From: Anoplopoma fimbria
Taxonomy: Eukaryota; Chordata; Actinopteri; Perciformes; Anoplopomatidae
NCBI RefSeq assembly: GCF_027596085.1
Contig: NC_072453.1
Span: 8,694,448 to 8,758,447, forward strand
DNA: 64,000 nt
Direction: 5' to 3'
The notes beneath the pieces are model-generated. The model was not told the origin of the DNA and searched no databases. It worked only from the letters and a program-made list of their open reading frames with translations. This document shows, one piece after another, positions 11,936 to 25,000 of the stretch; positions within the stretch are counted from its first letter, which is position 1; every line of letters begins with the position of its first letter. A program made the translations under genes and the position numbers.

Positions 11936-12030
11936 TATGTATTTTCCACATTTTTGTATGTGATTCTTTTCTTCTCTATATGATTTTTTTAAGCAACTGC
12001 AAATAAAAATAAAAAATATAAATATATATA

Positions 12031-12265
12031 CAGTACCAGTCAAAAGTTTGGACACACCTTCTCATTCAACTACTTTGAAGAATCTAAAATATAAAACATA
12101 TTCTGGTTTGTTGAGCATTTGTTTGTTTACCACATAATTCCATATGTGTTCCTTCATAGTTTGGATGTCTTCAATATTAATCTACAATGTAGAAAAAAAA
12201 ATAAAAAAAAAAATAAAGAAAAACCATTGAATGAGAAGGTGTGTCCAAACTTTTGACTGGTACTG
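12031..12265. mobile_element. TA-flanked MITE, copy C (complete, 235 bp)
   Basis: Best reference copy: inverted ends of about 39 bp beginning CAGTACCAGTCAAAAGTTTG, TA at 12029-12030 and 12266-12267, no coding potential. A non-autonomous Tc1/mariner-type element. Confidence 0.88.
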
Positions 12266-12300
12266 TATATATATCAAATAATACAATTATGATATATTAT

Positions 12301-12543
12301 GTGCAATACAATACACTGTGCAATTATAATTATAGTTATAATAGTTTTTCTGTCTGTACATATAATATTTCAGTTATTGTGGATTCTTTACTGTTTTTTA
12401 TTGATTATTTATAATACTTGTTTTTATTTTATTTTATCTTGTTTTTATTTTACTATGTCTCGTTTGCACTATAACCTATGCTGTAATCCTGTAAATTTCC
12501 CCGCTGCGGGACTAATAAAGGATTATCTTATCTTATCTTATAT
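12301..12543 (+). mobile_element. Non-LTR retroposon 3' fragment
   Basis: Ends with GGGACTAATAAAGGATTATC followed by a short tandem TTATC tail, as in truncated 3' ends of fish LINE/SINE copies. It splits flank Y of the MITE block, which is intact in the first unit (near 11690). The same end in opposite orientation occurs at 47671-47736. Family not determined. Confidence 0.7.
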
Positions 12544-12839
12544 CAATATATATATATTTATAAATAAAAGAGAAAGTAGTATATAGTTTATTTAAATGCA
12601 AATATTTGCTTTTCTCACGATTTATAGATAAGGCCTGTTGTGTTTAATATAGTTTATATATATTATATATATATACTACTATATATTACTATATATATAT
12701 TTTTTAAATCCTATGATTATGATCCAACGATTATTTCTTTTACTTTTACAGCTAATGTTAACAATATTATTATACTGCAAAAAATATGCAGTGCAAGCAA
12801 TTTAACTCTAATTTCTTGCAATATAGTATTATAAAGAAA

Positions 12840-13350
12840 GGGCTAAGAGTACACTGCCATGCTAGCGGATCTGTGAAGCTGTACTTAAAATGCTAATATA
12901 ATGTTCACATAATCACATAACTAACACAGTGATGTTAAGAATTTAACACAAAGTACAGCTGAAGTTTATGGGAATGCCATTAGCTCTGTAGGTATGTGGT
13001 CATAAACCAAAGTATTGGATGAATCCCCACCCAAAATAAATGAACCAATGGTGACACTAAGAAAAGTAAAGAGAACGCTAAAGTGTTTACATTACATCTT
13101 GAGGGTTCCATAGGTATCTGTAACAAATTTCATGACAATCCATCCATTAATTGTTGAGACATCTCAGCAAACATGGTGGCGTTAAAGAATAAGTCAGGGA
13201 ATCATCAAAGTCAGTAGGAATTATCCCTTGGGCCATGTTTATGTAAATTTGATGGCAATCCATCCAAACATTTTGGAAATATTAAAGTCTTGGCCAAAGC
13301 TGTGGCTTAACCAACCCACCGACCATCAGAATGACAGACCGACATGTGCT
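12840..13350 (+). repeat. Dispersed teleost repeat, copy 1
   Basis: Contains the phrases GCTAGCGGATCTGTGA(A/G)GCTG, ACAAAGTACAGCTGAAG, ATGACAATCCATCCATTAAT and GTTGAGACATCTCAG, typical of a very common fish repeat. A second, interrupted copy is at 51020-51850. Confidence 0.6.
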
Positions 13351-14374
13351 GCTATGTGTGTATCAAGATTCTTCAAAAGGAAGTCCTTGAGTACAAATGT
13401 ACCCGAGGTGAGAGGAGACATTGCTAGAGACATGGTATGACTGACGGGGCTGATAGTCTGGTCCCAAAAATCAAAGATCAACAGTGTCATGTTCTAGATC
13501 CCAAGATAAGTTCTAATACTAATTTAGGCTCACAGTAGCCCGAGGCCAAATGGGTCAACTGTGTTCTACTTGCATGCGATGTTACATGACACCCACTGTT
13601 TCTAAGGGGACCCCTGTGATGAGTGGCATGAAACAGGTTTGGCTGTCCGACAGTGAACTCTCTTTTGCTCATGGCCTTGGGTGCTATGGCTGTGTTAGCT
13701 ATGTAAACCTAGAGCTCTGTTCATATGCGAACTATGGATGACAGAGCTGTGAGATCATCGCTGGCTCGGGAACAATGGCCAAATACATGACTTTGATAAA
13801 ACAGACCTCAGGAGGGGAGGGGGGGTAAATGGTGACGCCTACAGATGTCACATCAACAAGACGTCATCTGGATATTTTTGACATTGAAGGACACAAAGAA
13901 GGTTTTTAAAGGGAAAGTAATCTCTTTTTCAGGCCTTTGAGTAGGACGAATACTGTACGGAAAAAGTAACTAGAAAGTTTCACCCATCTGAGTAGATCTT
14001 GCCAGGTGTGTCTACAATGACAACTGCTGTATTGTGATGGAATGGATACAACCCACAATTGGCTAACCTCCCAGTCTAGACACCAATGGGCTGTAAAGCG
14101 TCGTAAAACACACTTCATTCAAACCCCCCAAAAAAGCGGCAACTAGTTGTTGTTTAAGAAATAATACCATCTTGGCAAAAGAATGCCAGCTGAATGGCGG
14201 CGATGTACTCAACAATGTGTGTACATGTTGTTCCGTTAGCCAAACACACAGTCCAAAACAACAAAAGTGAGCCCACCATGTTCCCCCACTGGTTCTCTGG
14301 GCAACGAGCAGCAGCCGAGAGGTACTAAGCACAGGCAGCAACCTCCGGTTCTGCTATGTGAAGCCGATGCGGAA

Positions 14375-14900
14375 TGTCTTAAAACTTGCATTCTCTCTAC
14401 TGACCATCAGGGGGCGACTCCTCTGGTTGTATAGAAGTCTATGAGAAAAGGACTCTACTTCTCACTTATTCATTTATTCCCTCAGTAAACATTGTAAACA
14501 TGAGTTTATGGACTCAATCTCTAGTTTCAAGTCTTCTTCAATACAGCATGATGTTCATTTAGTAAATGATGGTCCATTTAGAGTCAAACAGACCATAAAG
14601 CAGGGTATGTTTTAGGGCGTGGCTACCTTGTGATTGACAGGTCGCTGCTGCTACCAGAGATGTATACGGCATTTCACTCATCCGCATTCCAATTATGGTA
14701 ACTGACGTTCATTGGTTGCCAAAAAACATCATGGCAACAGCTGTAATCCAAGATGGCGACAGCAAAATCGCCAAACTCGAGGTTTCACAACGCCAGTCCA
14801 CAAACCAATGGCCGACGTCACCATGACTGAGCATTCAGCCATCACTGGACACACAAAATATCATGCAGTTTGCTGCAGCATAGTTCGATATTAGCCGAGG
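14375..14900 (+). repeat. Dispersed teleost repeat (CATCAGGGGGCGACTCC type)
   Basis: Carries ACCATCAGGGGGCGACTCCT, TAGAAGTCTATGAGAAAAGG, CTTCAATACAGCATGATGTT and GGGCGTGGCTACCTTGTGAT, which I recognise as a widespread fish repeat of unknown class. No coding potential. Confidence 0.55.
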
Positions 14901-17193
14901 ACAGACACAGAGGTGCACACTCAGGAACGAACGCACCCACAGACCTACGTCAGCATTTGCTTGATTCTCCTGGAGGAGATAATGAAATAGAACAAAGATG
15001 CTGAGCACACTGTATCACTTCTGAAAACAAGTTATTATTTTAAAATTGAGTGTTATTGAAAAATAAGCTGTCTAATTTTTTTGTTTGTATCAGTTCCTTA
15101 AATTACATTGTTGCTTTTATCCTTGGTTGTACAGCACCCAGCTGAAAAAAAAAGCAATTTGCACTTTGGCTGCCATGGACGATGATAAAATCAAATCTTC
15201 AAAGTACTGCAGTCGTATCCATTTCCTCACAAACGCATATTTAATAGCTGTTTAGATACATTCCTCTGTGGACTACGTTTCTCTACACTTTGGCTAAAGC
15301 CTGCAGGTCATCTGGCTGAGCCTTTCAGACGCAATGTGAGTTGGCTAATAGGACTCATGCCAGTGATGAAAGCTTTTAATGATGAGATGCATTTCATGTT
15401 GAACTTTGTTCTGGCATCAGTGGCTGTGAAATAGAAAAACGTTCTTTGCTAATGATGTATAAAGAATTTATACCAAGGCATATCTGACAAACCATAAACC
15501 TGTCATCTTATTATCAACTACAGTTTTACAACTTTTGTTTGAATAGGACAAGGACTGTATGCTTACTCTAAACTCGTTTGTTTTAATTAGATTAACTAAT
15601 TATCATTTAACTGCTCGAAAAGTCGTTGTTGCAACATTACTTTTACTTTTGAATGCTCATTAACAGAACCAGCATTATACATCTTCCCTTGGTTGTAGCT
15701 TATGGTTTACTAGAGATTTGAACTTGTATAGACTTTATATTATTTTGGCACTAAAAGATTGTTGGACAGAAATGATATACTTTACTCTTTGGCATAAATA
15801 GCAACGTTTTTGGTTGTGTGATTTAAGGTTACATCCTTTAGAGTACCAGAGATTGCAGCGATGTTGCAATTCTGTCAGTGCAGAAACTTAATCCTAGACA
15901 TTAGCCAAACCCATCGAGGGAAAAGCTGTCCACTTGTTCAACAACAAGCCTTAATTTAACAAATCACAATAGTAATGTACAGTGCGCAAAATTATCTGTT
16001 TTACAGAAGTAGAAGCTTCACATTCTGCTCCTGTTTGAGATAAATACAAGATTTGGAAAACAAAGATTTTCTTGCTTTTTTTTGTTTTGCATCATTTTAA
16101 ATTAAACAACTTGCAGGATAACCACCGTTCCACCTGGTTTGATCTTTCAAGTTCAAACGCAGAGAGGAGATATTCGCACATTTTGATCAATCAATACTCA
16201 ATCCTGAATGCTCTGATGAACCGAAAGCTCAAATAAAGTTTACTCTGCACAGATCTCCATGTGCAGATGTATCTTCTATCAAATCAAACAACTTATCATC
16301 TTTGGATTCTGGTATATTATGATGGACATTTGTCACAACTGATGACATTTTGTTGCATGATCAAGAAGTCGTCATAGTCTTCATATCACATTACTTTCTC
16401 ACATTTCATTCATGTACTTGACAATCTAGAGCTTCTGCTTCTGTTTGACCAGCAGGTGTCACCATCAACACACGTTTAACTGTAAAACACCTTCAGTAGA
16501 GTAACTTTACCACACGCACAGTGGTGTAGTCAAGATTAAAGGTATTAAATTCAAGCAATGCTCATCCACTGTGCTTCTACTTGTACATACTTTTTTTTTT
16601 TATATAAAAGTATCTACATTGCTACTGTGAAGTGAATATTTTTGATGTGACAGCGTGTCTTTTCATTTAAAGAAGAATGATAATTCACCAACCAAAACTA
16701 AGCAGTATGGTTGTAGTCTGTCTGTGGCTTAATGCTATTGCATGCTAATTGAATGTTTATGTCCTGATGTATGTACAGTGCACAGTTATGATTTGTACAA
16801 CTGGCTCAATGCAACATATTCCGACATTTATTCATTCATCTTGATAGTTAAAATGTGCAGTTTTTGTTGAACTTCGAGATCCTTTTTGAGGCTATAGTTC
16901 GTGGCTCAGTTACTTTATACCGTCTGAGAGGTATTTCTAATATTCCGTCCATTTCCATTGTCCATTAATGTCAATAAGACTTTAAAAAGGACAAAGAGAT
17001 ATCTGACTTCAGTCTACTCACAATAAACAATATAATATTTAGCACTTATTGTACTAATAATAGCTGCCGTAATCAACCAACCAACATGTTTATTCTTTGT
17101 GAACAGATGAATTAACATGAAGTGAAACCAAGAGGGGATTTTTTAAAATTCAACAAAGCTGATAAATATTGAAAGTAAAGATGGTCAGGAATG

Positions 17194-17252
17194 GTCATTT
17201 AAACGCCCAAATTCGCTTTTTTCACAATTTATAGATAAGGCCTGTTGTGTTT
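17194..17252 (+). repeat. Fragment sharing flank Y of the MITE block
   Basis: ATAGATAAGGCCTGTTGTGTT and its surroundings match 12601-12650 and 11743-11790, showing that flank Y is itself a dispersed repeat. Confidence 0.6.
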
Positions 17253-19016
17253 TGGGTCGCGATGGTTTGATGGTTTTTGAAACTAAGTTTGTGAAACACT
17301 GCTCCAGAGAATACTTGATAATACAGAAATATGCACGGCTATTAATATCAAACGTTCTTGCGGTCAGTGGCGTTGGGGCCTGTATGGCCTGTAGAGAGGT
17401 GGACTTGTGACCCAGGCCGGCTTGGATGATAGCCTAGCTGGAAAAGGCTGACGCAGGGAGTCCATTATTGCCCCTGGAGGAAGCTGAGGATTAGAACACC
17501 AAAGAATTTCAATAAAAGAAGTGTCTGTTTGGGGGTCGGGGAGGGGCACAAGGATGGTGGTGGTGTGGTGGTGGTTTGGGGGGGTTCCCCTCATTGTCCC
17601 AACAGTGATTGAGAGCAAGAGGAGGGGAGTGGGACGGCATTGTGTTTGCAGCTCCTCTGAAGAAGGTGGTTATTAGGGGGGATGGCTAAGGAGGGGTGAG
17701 GGACGGGGAGGCTGTTGACTCTTCATCTTGTGTGAACAAAGTCTCTGGCACATAGCCCTCTTCTGTCCCTCTGTCCTGGACTTCCCTTGTTTACGAGTGC
17801 CATGAATTCTGTCCCCCCCTCTCGGCGGGGACCCCCACCAACTCCAACCTGCGCCGCCGCACATTGTGGGGCTTAAGTGCCCTTTAATTAGGCCGCCTCA
17901 GTGTCCGGCTGAAGACCGCTGAGGGTCTTTTTTAGGCTCTTCCCTGTGGGACCTCGCTGAGCGGCTCACAGAGCTTCCCTCACACGGCCGAGGGATGAAG
18001 TGTTTGCTGCTCTAATGAAAAAGGTTTATTTGGGGGTGGTGGGGGGGAGACGAGCCCTTGTCGTCTTTGTCCCCCGTCTTAAAAAGTCCTGACAAAGGCG
18101 CTGATATTATCCCCGACACTCTCCCATTTCCAGGACACATTAGCGAGGGACTCTGAGGTGAGGCGGCTAGAGGCGCATGACTTCCAAAGTTCTCCAGACA
18201 AATTATGATGGTAAACGCGATGCACTTCCTGTGCAGACGGAGGACACCGGGACCTTATTATCGTCATTATCTGGTATCAATTTATCAGGCCATCACTTCA
18301 CAGATGGAGGTAGATAAAAATCAGGTCCGCGGTCATGAAATTCGAATGGGAGATTTCCAATTTTTCACTTTATGTAGAGCATTCATTCATGCAAAAATAT
18401 GTAAACCAGCATGAATTCACATAAATTCACCCATGCACAAATACCTAACTCATGCACAGCTTTGTCATTGTGATGGAGCACATTTCATTATCATAACAGC
18501 AAAAAAAAAAAGCATAAAGGGAGAAGGCGGGCAAAGATTCATTGTGAATTTGCCGAACTGCTCCGGCAAAATGAGTAATTTCTGGATGCCTCTTTGTGCG
18601 AAGAGCTTATGGTGTGAGGGCTCTGAAAAGGAGGAGGCAAAGGGAAGGATATGAACATGGGAGAGCAAGTGGAATAAAGTGAAGGACGGGAGGAATGAGA
18701 GACAGAGAGGGATGAAAAGAAGTTTGTGAAGGGAGCAGGGCGGGATTGGGCGTGTTCAGAAACTTTGTCGCTACAGCCCAGTGTGTGTAGATACCCTCCT
18801 AATCCTGGTTTTATTGGCTGCCTGTGTCCAGCCATGCTGGTCGGATTGAGTAGGGAGGGTTGAGAGGCGGAGGTGGATGGTGGTGGGGGGGGGAGGTTTG
18901 AACACATGTCCTTCTTTGTGGTAATACGCTGATTAGGCCTGAGAAAGAGCCGGACCTGGTTACGGCCTTTTCTCAGGTCACCGTAGAAACCGGCCCGGTA
19001 GGGGACCGCTGTGCGC

Positions 19017-19018
<2 letters not shown>

Positions 19019-19087
<69 letters not shown>
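19019..19087 (+). repeat. (CA)n microsatellite
   Basis: About 34 perfect CA units. Confidence 0.97.
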
Positions 19088-19090
<3 letters not shown>

Positions 19091-20934
19091 CTCCTCCTGT
19101 GCACCTACTGAGGTTTGCACAACAATAAAAAACACCACCACAAGTGCCGTCAAGACATTTTCAAAATGGGCTTCCAATGTTCTTGAACTCAAAAATTGCT
19201 GCTGCCTTTTTTTTTTTGCCCAGACGGGTCGCGTTGCACTTGTGGCCTCGACCTGGGAAAACGTGGTTTCAATGTTGTTCAGATGCAAACCGCAGACTGA
19301 TTCCTTTTGCCTGCGCTCGTAAATCAGACCACTGTCGTGGCCCAGAGCTGAGCGAGGCACATTTCTGGCGATGCCGTAACACATGACAATGTTGGTGATG
19401 GAAAACAGACCTGCATCATTGTCAACACCGATTTGACATACTCCACTCTAGGCATTGAAAAGCCATCTTTATTATGGGGGGGGGGGGGGTATTATGTGGA
19501 GGACTCCCCACCACGACTGGCAGGAGAGCGGGCTTCATACAAGTTTCACAAAGATATCTATCAATAATTGTCACATTTAGAGGCTCGGAGGAACCCCCCC
19601 CCTCAAACAGGGCGGTAGGTCGAGTGCTGCTCAGTCACTGCCTGTTTCCCTACCTTCTTTGTTATGGAGGAATAAAAACACAGAAGGGGCGGGTGAAGGG
19701 GGGGGCACTCCACTCCACTGACCTCCAGACTGTGGTCACTGTGCTCTCTCTCTCTCTCCCTGCGGTGGGCACTGGGGTCTCCTCTCTGCAGAGTGCACGC
19801 TCCCAGCCCCTGCTGAGCGACCTTCCAGCCCCCTCGCTCCTCTCCGAGCTCACTCGCTCTCTGGAGGTCTTCAGCAGAAAGACAGTCCATGACAACAGTT
19901 AAAGTGTGATATTCAAAAGCCTTCTAATGTAATATACGACTTAAAGAAACGCACGTATCATATGTCTGTAATTGTATCTGGGCCACGTAAATGATTTCCA
20001 TTCTTTTCTTTTGCGACAATATTAAATCAGGATGAAATCAATAAAACTTATTATGAACTTCCTTACTTGGAAACAGATCTCCTAAATGCTGCCTCACACA
20101 TGCTTGCACACATGTTGTTAAATCTATCAGGTAATCAATCTGCTTTCATTTCTTGTAAATATATTTCCAATGAGTTTAGTGAAAGCCTTAAATCTAAATT
20201 ACAGAAGAAAAATACTTTTGTGCTCATTAAATCATGTCACAAATGAGTGAATTGTCCTGAAATTCAACTACAGAAACTACAATCCTACCACAGACTTCTA
20301 CAAATCTAGCAGCAAACTGGACGGTAGATTTGAATAATCCTGATGTCAGAGAAACTTCAGAGCCTCACTCTTCTTAAAAAGTCATGTTCTGTGAAGTATG
20401 AACATTACACAGATGAAACCCTTCATTATTGGTTTCACAAATGTCTCCTGCAGTGGTCAGTGGCGGTCACTGTTTCCCCGACCGACCGATAATCCTTTGA
20501 GACAAAACCCTTAACTAGATGTTTATCACTACAGCCGGCTGTTTGATCTCTGCTCGGTATCTTGTTTGTATTCGTCCTGATCAGTTTCCTTGTGTGTGAA
20601 TCAAACGCATGCTTACTTCAGGCTAAGTCCATCACAAGTGTCCCACCCTCCTCCTTCACTCTGTCTGTCTCTCTCTCCCCGTCTCCCCCCCTCCCCGTCC
20701 CGCGGCTGCTCGCCCCACAGCCCCATCAGAATGACAATAGTATTGATGTAAAATGTGTCGCCTTTGGGCCGCTCAGCCACATAACCCCTGCATGCCTGGC
20801 CCAGCCACCGCCGCAGTTTATGGCTTTATTGTGTCCCCTTTTATGTCCTTTTCCCCCTGTTGGGGTGGGCGGACAACAATTTAGAAAATTCACTGTATAT
20901 GTCCCTGTGAGCGGGACGGAGATTATGCGTGTGT

Positions 20935-20938
<4 letters not shown>

Positions 20939-21021
<83 letters not shown>
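20939..21021 (+). repeat. (GT)n microsatellite
   Basis: About 41 perfect GT units, roughly 0.8-0.9 kb upstream of the wnt3 start codon. Confidence 0.97.
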
Positions 21022-21023
<2 letters not shown>

Positions 21024-21300
21024 CACAGTATTCACGTATATCCGGATCAATTAGTCAGGGCACAACCCCTAAAAAATCAATGTGTCAACATGAACGTCAG
21101 CTAAACCCCCGAGACTTCTGAAGGGAGAAGCTGGCCTTCATGGAGGACTCTCTTTTTTTTTTTTCTCAATGATCACACATGAAACAAGTTGAGTAACAAC
21201 TCTACTCTACTCTACCTTTTTTCTTCTTCGTTTGTCCCTCCCCATATACCTCCCTCTCTCATTTCCCTCCCTCCCCTCTTCTCACTCTTTCCTTTCTTTT

Positions 21301-21856
21301 CCACATTACCAGGGGGTGGCGTGTGATTGACAGATGGGAACGAATAATAATTTTTTTTTTTCGTAACCTAAGGCCATCTTCTGTGATTGGCTTGCCAGCT
21401 GACATCTCCAAACCTCATCCCCCCGCACACCCCATCCTCCCTCCTTGCTTCTCCCCCCCCCTTTAATATTGGGCCTGTGGATGAGGCATCCTGAGGGAGA
21501 AAAAAGTAGAGAGAGAGAGAGAGAAAAAGATATCTACCTTAGGGAAGAACCTCAGAGAGAGGGAGGGAAGGAGAGGACGGGTAGGAGCGTGTGTGCATGT
21601 GTGTGAGAGACACTTATTCTCTTAACTACTAGGAGACAGACACACTTTCCTGGCCCGACTCAAAGAAGGGGGGAAAACAGGAGGAAGATTTTTTTTTTTT
21701 TCTTTCTCTCAATATCATTTTAATCTTCATTCAACAATCAAGCGGCCCTAAAGCGACTCTGTCTGGAAACTCTTCTTCGCTGCCTGCTGGAAGTTCTATG
21801 TATTGATCCGTTTACCCTCAGACACACACACACACACACACTACAAGGCTTACCTC
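21301..21856 (+). promoter_or_regulatory. wnt3: wnt3 promoter and 5' UTR region
   Basis: Upstream of the wnt3 ATG. TGATTGACAG at 21324-21333 is a composite PBX/MEIS-type site, and a CCAAT box (ATTGG) lies near 21386. From about 21490 the sequence is purine-rich with short GA runs, as in many vertebrate 5' UTRs. A short CA run (21826-21840) lies just before the start. Transcription start not placed; motif roles are inferred. Confidence 0.45.
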
Positions 21857-21936
21857 ATGGATTTGTACCTGATTGGATATTTGATGTGTGTGTGGTTGTC
21901 CAGCTCGCGGGTGCTTGGAGGCTATCCCATCTGGTG
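21857..21936 (+). CDS. wnt3: wnt3 coding exon 1 (signal peptide, residues 1-27)
   Basis: ATG at 21857, hydrophobic leader, then GGYPIW and a split Trp codon before donor GTGAGT. The join to exon 2 restores WW|SLALG. Confidence 0.92.
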
Positions 21937-21974
21937 GTGAGTACAAATCCACAGTTTCAGCATCAGACCCTGTT

Positions 21975-22045
<71 letters not shown>

Positions 22046-25000
22046 GAGTGAGGATTTTTGGTCAAATGATCATTTCTGAGAGGGCAGAGTGTGCACTTTC
22101 AGTTGACTGCGTGGAAAAATGTTCTCCTGCCCAGTCCAAAGAATCTTAACCTCAAAATACTAGTGTAACGGAAAAGGTTTGCCGTTCTTTTCCCCCTCCA
22201 CACTCAGGTCCATTTATCATATTGAGATTGAATTTTGAGTTTGGGAACCACTTAATGATTAAAAATATATTATTTTATTTAAATTTTAAAAGGTAAATAG
22301 ACACAGAAAAAGGTTGCCATGTTGATATGAATTGTCCAACAGCAGTGAAAGGTCTTGGGAGGCATTTCCCCACAACAGTGTGAGTCAGTGAGATCAATCA
22401 TTATTACATAAATCGTGGATTTTGAAGGACGATGACAACACTGATGTTGCTCAGCAAAACTCAACAAAGCCTCAAAAGAAGGTCCTGTTTCTACACCATA
22501 ATCAGTTTCTTTCTTGAAGTGCAACCATATAATTTTAGGAGCGCCTCAGGGAGTTCAACGATCATGACTTATAAGATCAGCGTCATTTTGTTTGCTATTG
22601 TGCGTCACCGGTTCTCCATTCGTTTGCCGGCCCTTTTAAACATGCCGTGAATTGAATCTGAATTGTTTTTGTCTTTTTTGTTGTTGTTAGATGTATGACA
22701 TGCGTTGAATACAAAATCCTTGCCGCTGACAAACTTGTACATGATTTAAAAAATACTACAAATTTGCGGTTTGCCATGAGGCATCAGCTGCAATTAAATG
22801 AATTTGTTCTTTTTCTAACAGTTAAGCATATCATTTTGCTTTTCAATTGTACCACAATTCACCCCCTCCACTACGGATTTGTCAGGAGACAATATGTTTA
22901 GGTGCCGCAGGGCTTTTATTCTTTGTTAAATTATCCCAGATCGCTTTTGGCACCAGCGACTGAAATTTAAAGGTTTATCTCATTACAAATTCAGCTACAC
23001 GCAGCTGACCTCATAGCTCCTGGTCTCGCTTTTTTGTAACATAAAGCTTCTATTTTGGAGATATTTTTGCGTGGGTGTATGACAAAGCTCTTTTGGCTCG
23101 CGACACAATACTTGTCAGAGCTACTGCACTTTTAGTAGCCCAAACTAGCATGTGGTCCCACCGTAGCGCCGTCCAAAACCGCGAGCATCTTCTGGTTTCA
23201 TTTACAGAGCAGGCGGCTGCCAAGCGCACAGGCCACAGGGCTGAAGTGTTAATGGCAGAGAGGACTTTACACCCACTCCTGGCTTCAGCATGAAGCATCA
23301 GACAACAGCGACAAAGGAGCCCGGGATTCTCTCCCTCTATCTCTGTGTGAATTACCTGCAGCTGTTCTGTTCAAGGAGCTTACATGACACTGGTATAATG
23401 TTTGAAACCTCAACAATGCGCACCAACCTTTGATTTGGGTGACACATTTTTTGAAGTGCGGGCCGGGGAAAAAGGCCAGGAAAGATGAAAAGCATGAGCC
23501 GTGGCTCCAGGTGACTTGGGGTGCAAGGTGCTGAGGAATGGGTGTCAAACAGCACCGTCAGTGGCATCACCCCTCGGTGTCCAACACGTCAAAAGAAGGG
23601 AGACAAAATGAGCTGGGTGCTGTGTTTCAGAGAGGGCCCAAGCAGGCTCCTCTCAGGCTTCTGTCTCAGGGGCGACGACTCGGCCATAAATTCTCCAGCC
23701 GAGGTGGGACGGGTTGAGGGGGAAGAGCAGTTCTGACTGCTTTATGCCTGGCAGCACTGCTTTTACAAGACGGGGTGTTGAAAAACAAAACAGAGCATAA
23801 ATAACTCCGCCGATATGCACATATGCACTGACGAAGATGAGGTGCAGTAGAGAGACATAGCAAACTAATGAGGTGGGTTTGGAGAGAGAGAGGCGAGACG
23901 GAGCGGTGAATTGCAAGAATGTTGGTCGAACAGCCGTTTTTGCACAACATGGGCAAAAAAAAACAAAGTTTGAAAGAATTCATGACAGCTTAAGGCTTTG
24001 CTGTGACGCCACGTACTCCACAGGTCCCACAGCGACTCTGTCCAATTATCTGACAACGCCATCCATGAAAAAATATCTGTTGTTGGACTTATTGCTGCGT
24101 TTTGGTTTCACCATTTAACCAACGTTTAATAATCAAAGAACACCAACATCTCAGAACTATGACATAATGTTCTGTTCTTATCAAACACAGAGGTGGTAGT
24201 GTTGTGTATCGAGGCTTAACTCTTCAACAGCTTAAGCCGGCTGTGTTGTTTGTGTTCCTTACCTAAACAGCGGCGGTTGTAAGTGAACGATGACAGTCAC
24301 TTTCAGCAAGGAATTAGCTCAGCTGAATTTGCTCCAACATGAGCCATCGAGGCATCAGCAGCGATTATCGGTTTAACGCCGTCATATCTCGCCGCACAGC
24401 CACGAGACGATTTAAATCCAATAAGTGTTATTCTCTTACTCCACATACAGTTCATTAGAAAAGCAGAGACAATGTAATTTTTTTGGCAATTTCAAGTAGA
24501 GAATATTCTCATATTGATTCCACTTTTCCCCCCAAAATGTTTGGGGGGAAAACTTTGTGGTTTGTTGTGGTTATGAAATTGAACAGAGAATAATAGGGAG
24601 GGATAGAGGAAACTGAGACACAAAGACGGATAAAGAAACTGCGCTGTTGCATGGCAAATTGTTCGAAAAAATAACATTTTGAAAATGTTTTATAAATCAG
24701 CATACACTTTGCCAGTGCTAAGACGATTATGTGTGTAATGAGCAACCGATGCCGTCCTGATCAATCAATCTTTCGTTGAATTTGTGCACTAGACAGGGAT
24801 TTCTTTTCACTTCCACTCAGGTGAAACAAAAGAAAATGCAAGTTTTAAGTAACTGTATCTCAACAAAAAGCAAGAAATACCATTTATAAATGATTTATAG
24901 TTAAAATAACAATAATTTTATATGTATTAAACATATAAATACTAATCTTCTATTCAGCATTATCATCCTTTAATTAAAATCTGGAGCATGCATAATCCCT

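Larger units (their letters stand above)
11179..12680. repeat. Tandem duplicated block built around a TA-flanked MITE
   Basis: Two roughly 680-bp units can be followed. Unit 1: flank X (11179-11350), MITE copy A (11355-11653), flank Y (11654-11800). Then a deleted MITE copy B (11805-11935). Unit 2: part of X (11936-12028, matching 11253-11350), MITE copy C (12031-12265), Y (12266-12300 and 12542-12670) split by a retroposon tail. A 97-bp piece of X (11179-11275) reappears inside MITE copy A at 11517-11613 with about one difference. Confidence 0.85.
11106..21300. other. Spacer between ormdl3 and wnt3 (divergent promoters)
   Basis: About 10 kb between two head-to-head genes. It holds the MITE-rich block (11179-12680), dispersed repeats (12840-13350, 14375-14900, 17194-17252), a (CA)n array (19019-19087) and a (GT)n array (20939-21021). 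The stretch 17600-18800 is G/C-richer and low in repeats and may hold cis-regulatory sequence. No frame reads as a known protein. Confidence 0.6.

Noticed and set aside
18539..19384. 281-codon open frame on the minus strand
   Set aside because: It spans a CA microsatellite read as Cys-Val repeats and has no recognisable domain or splice context.
20562..21104. 180-codon open frame upstream of wnt3
   Set aside because: Low-complexity reading through a GT array; no family resemblance.
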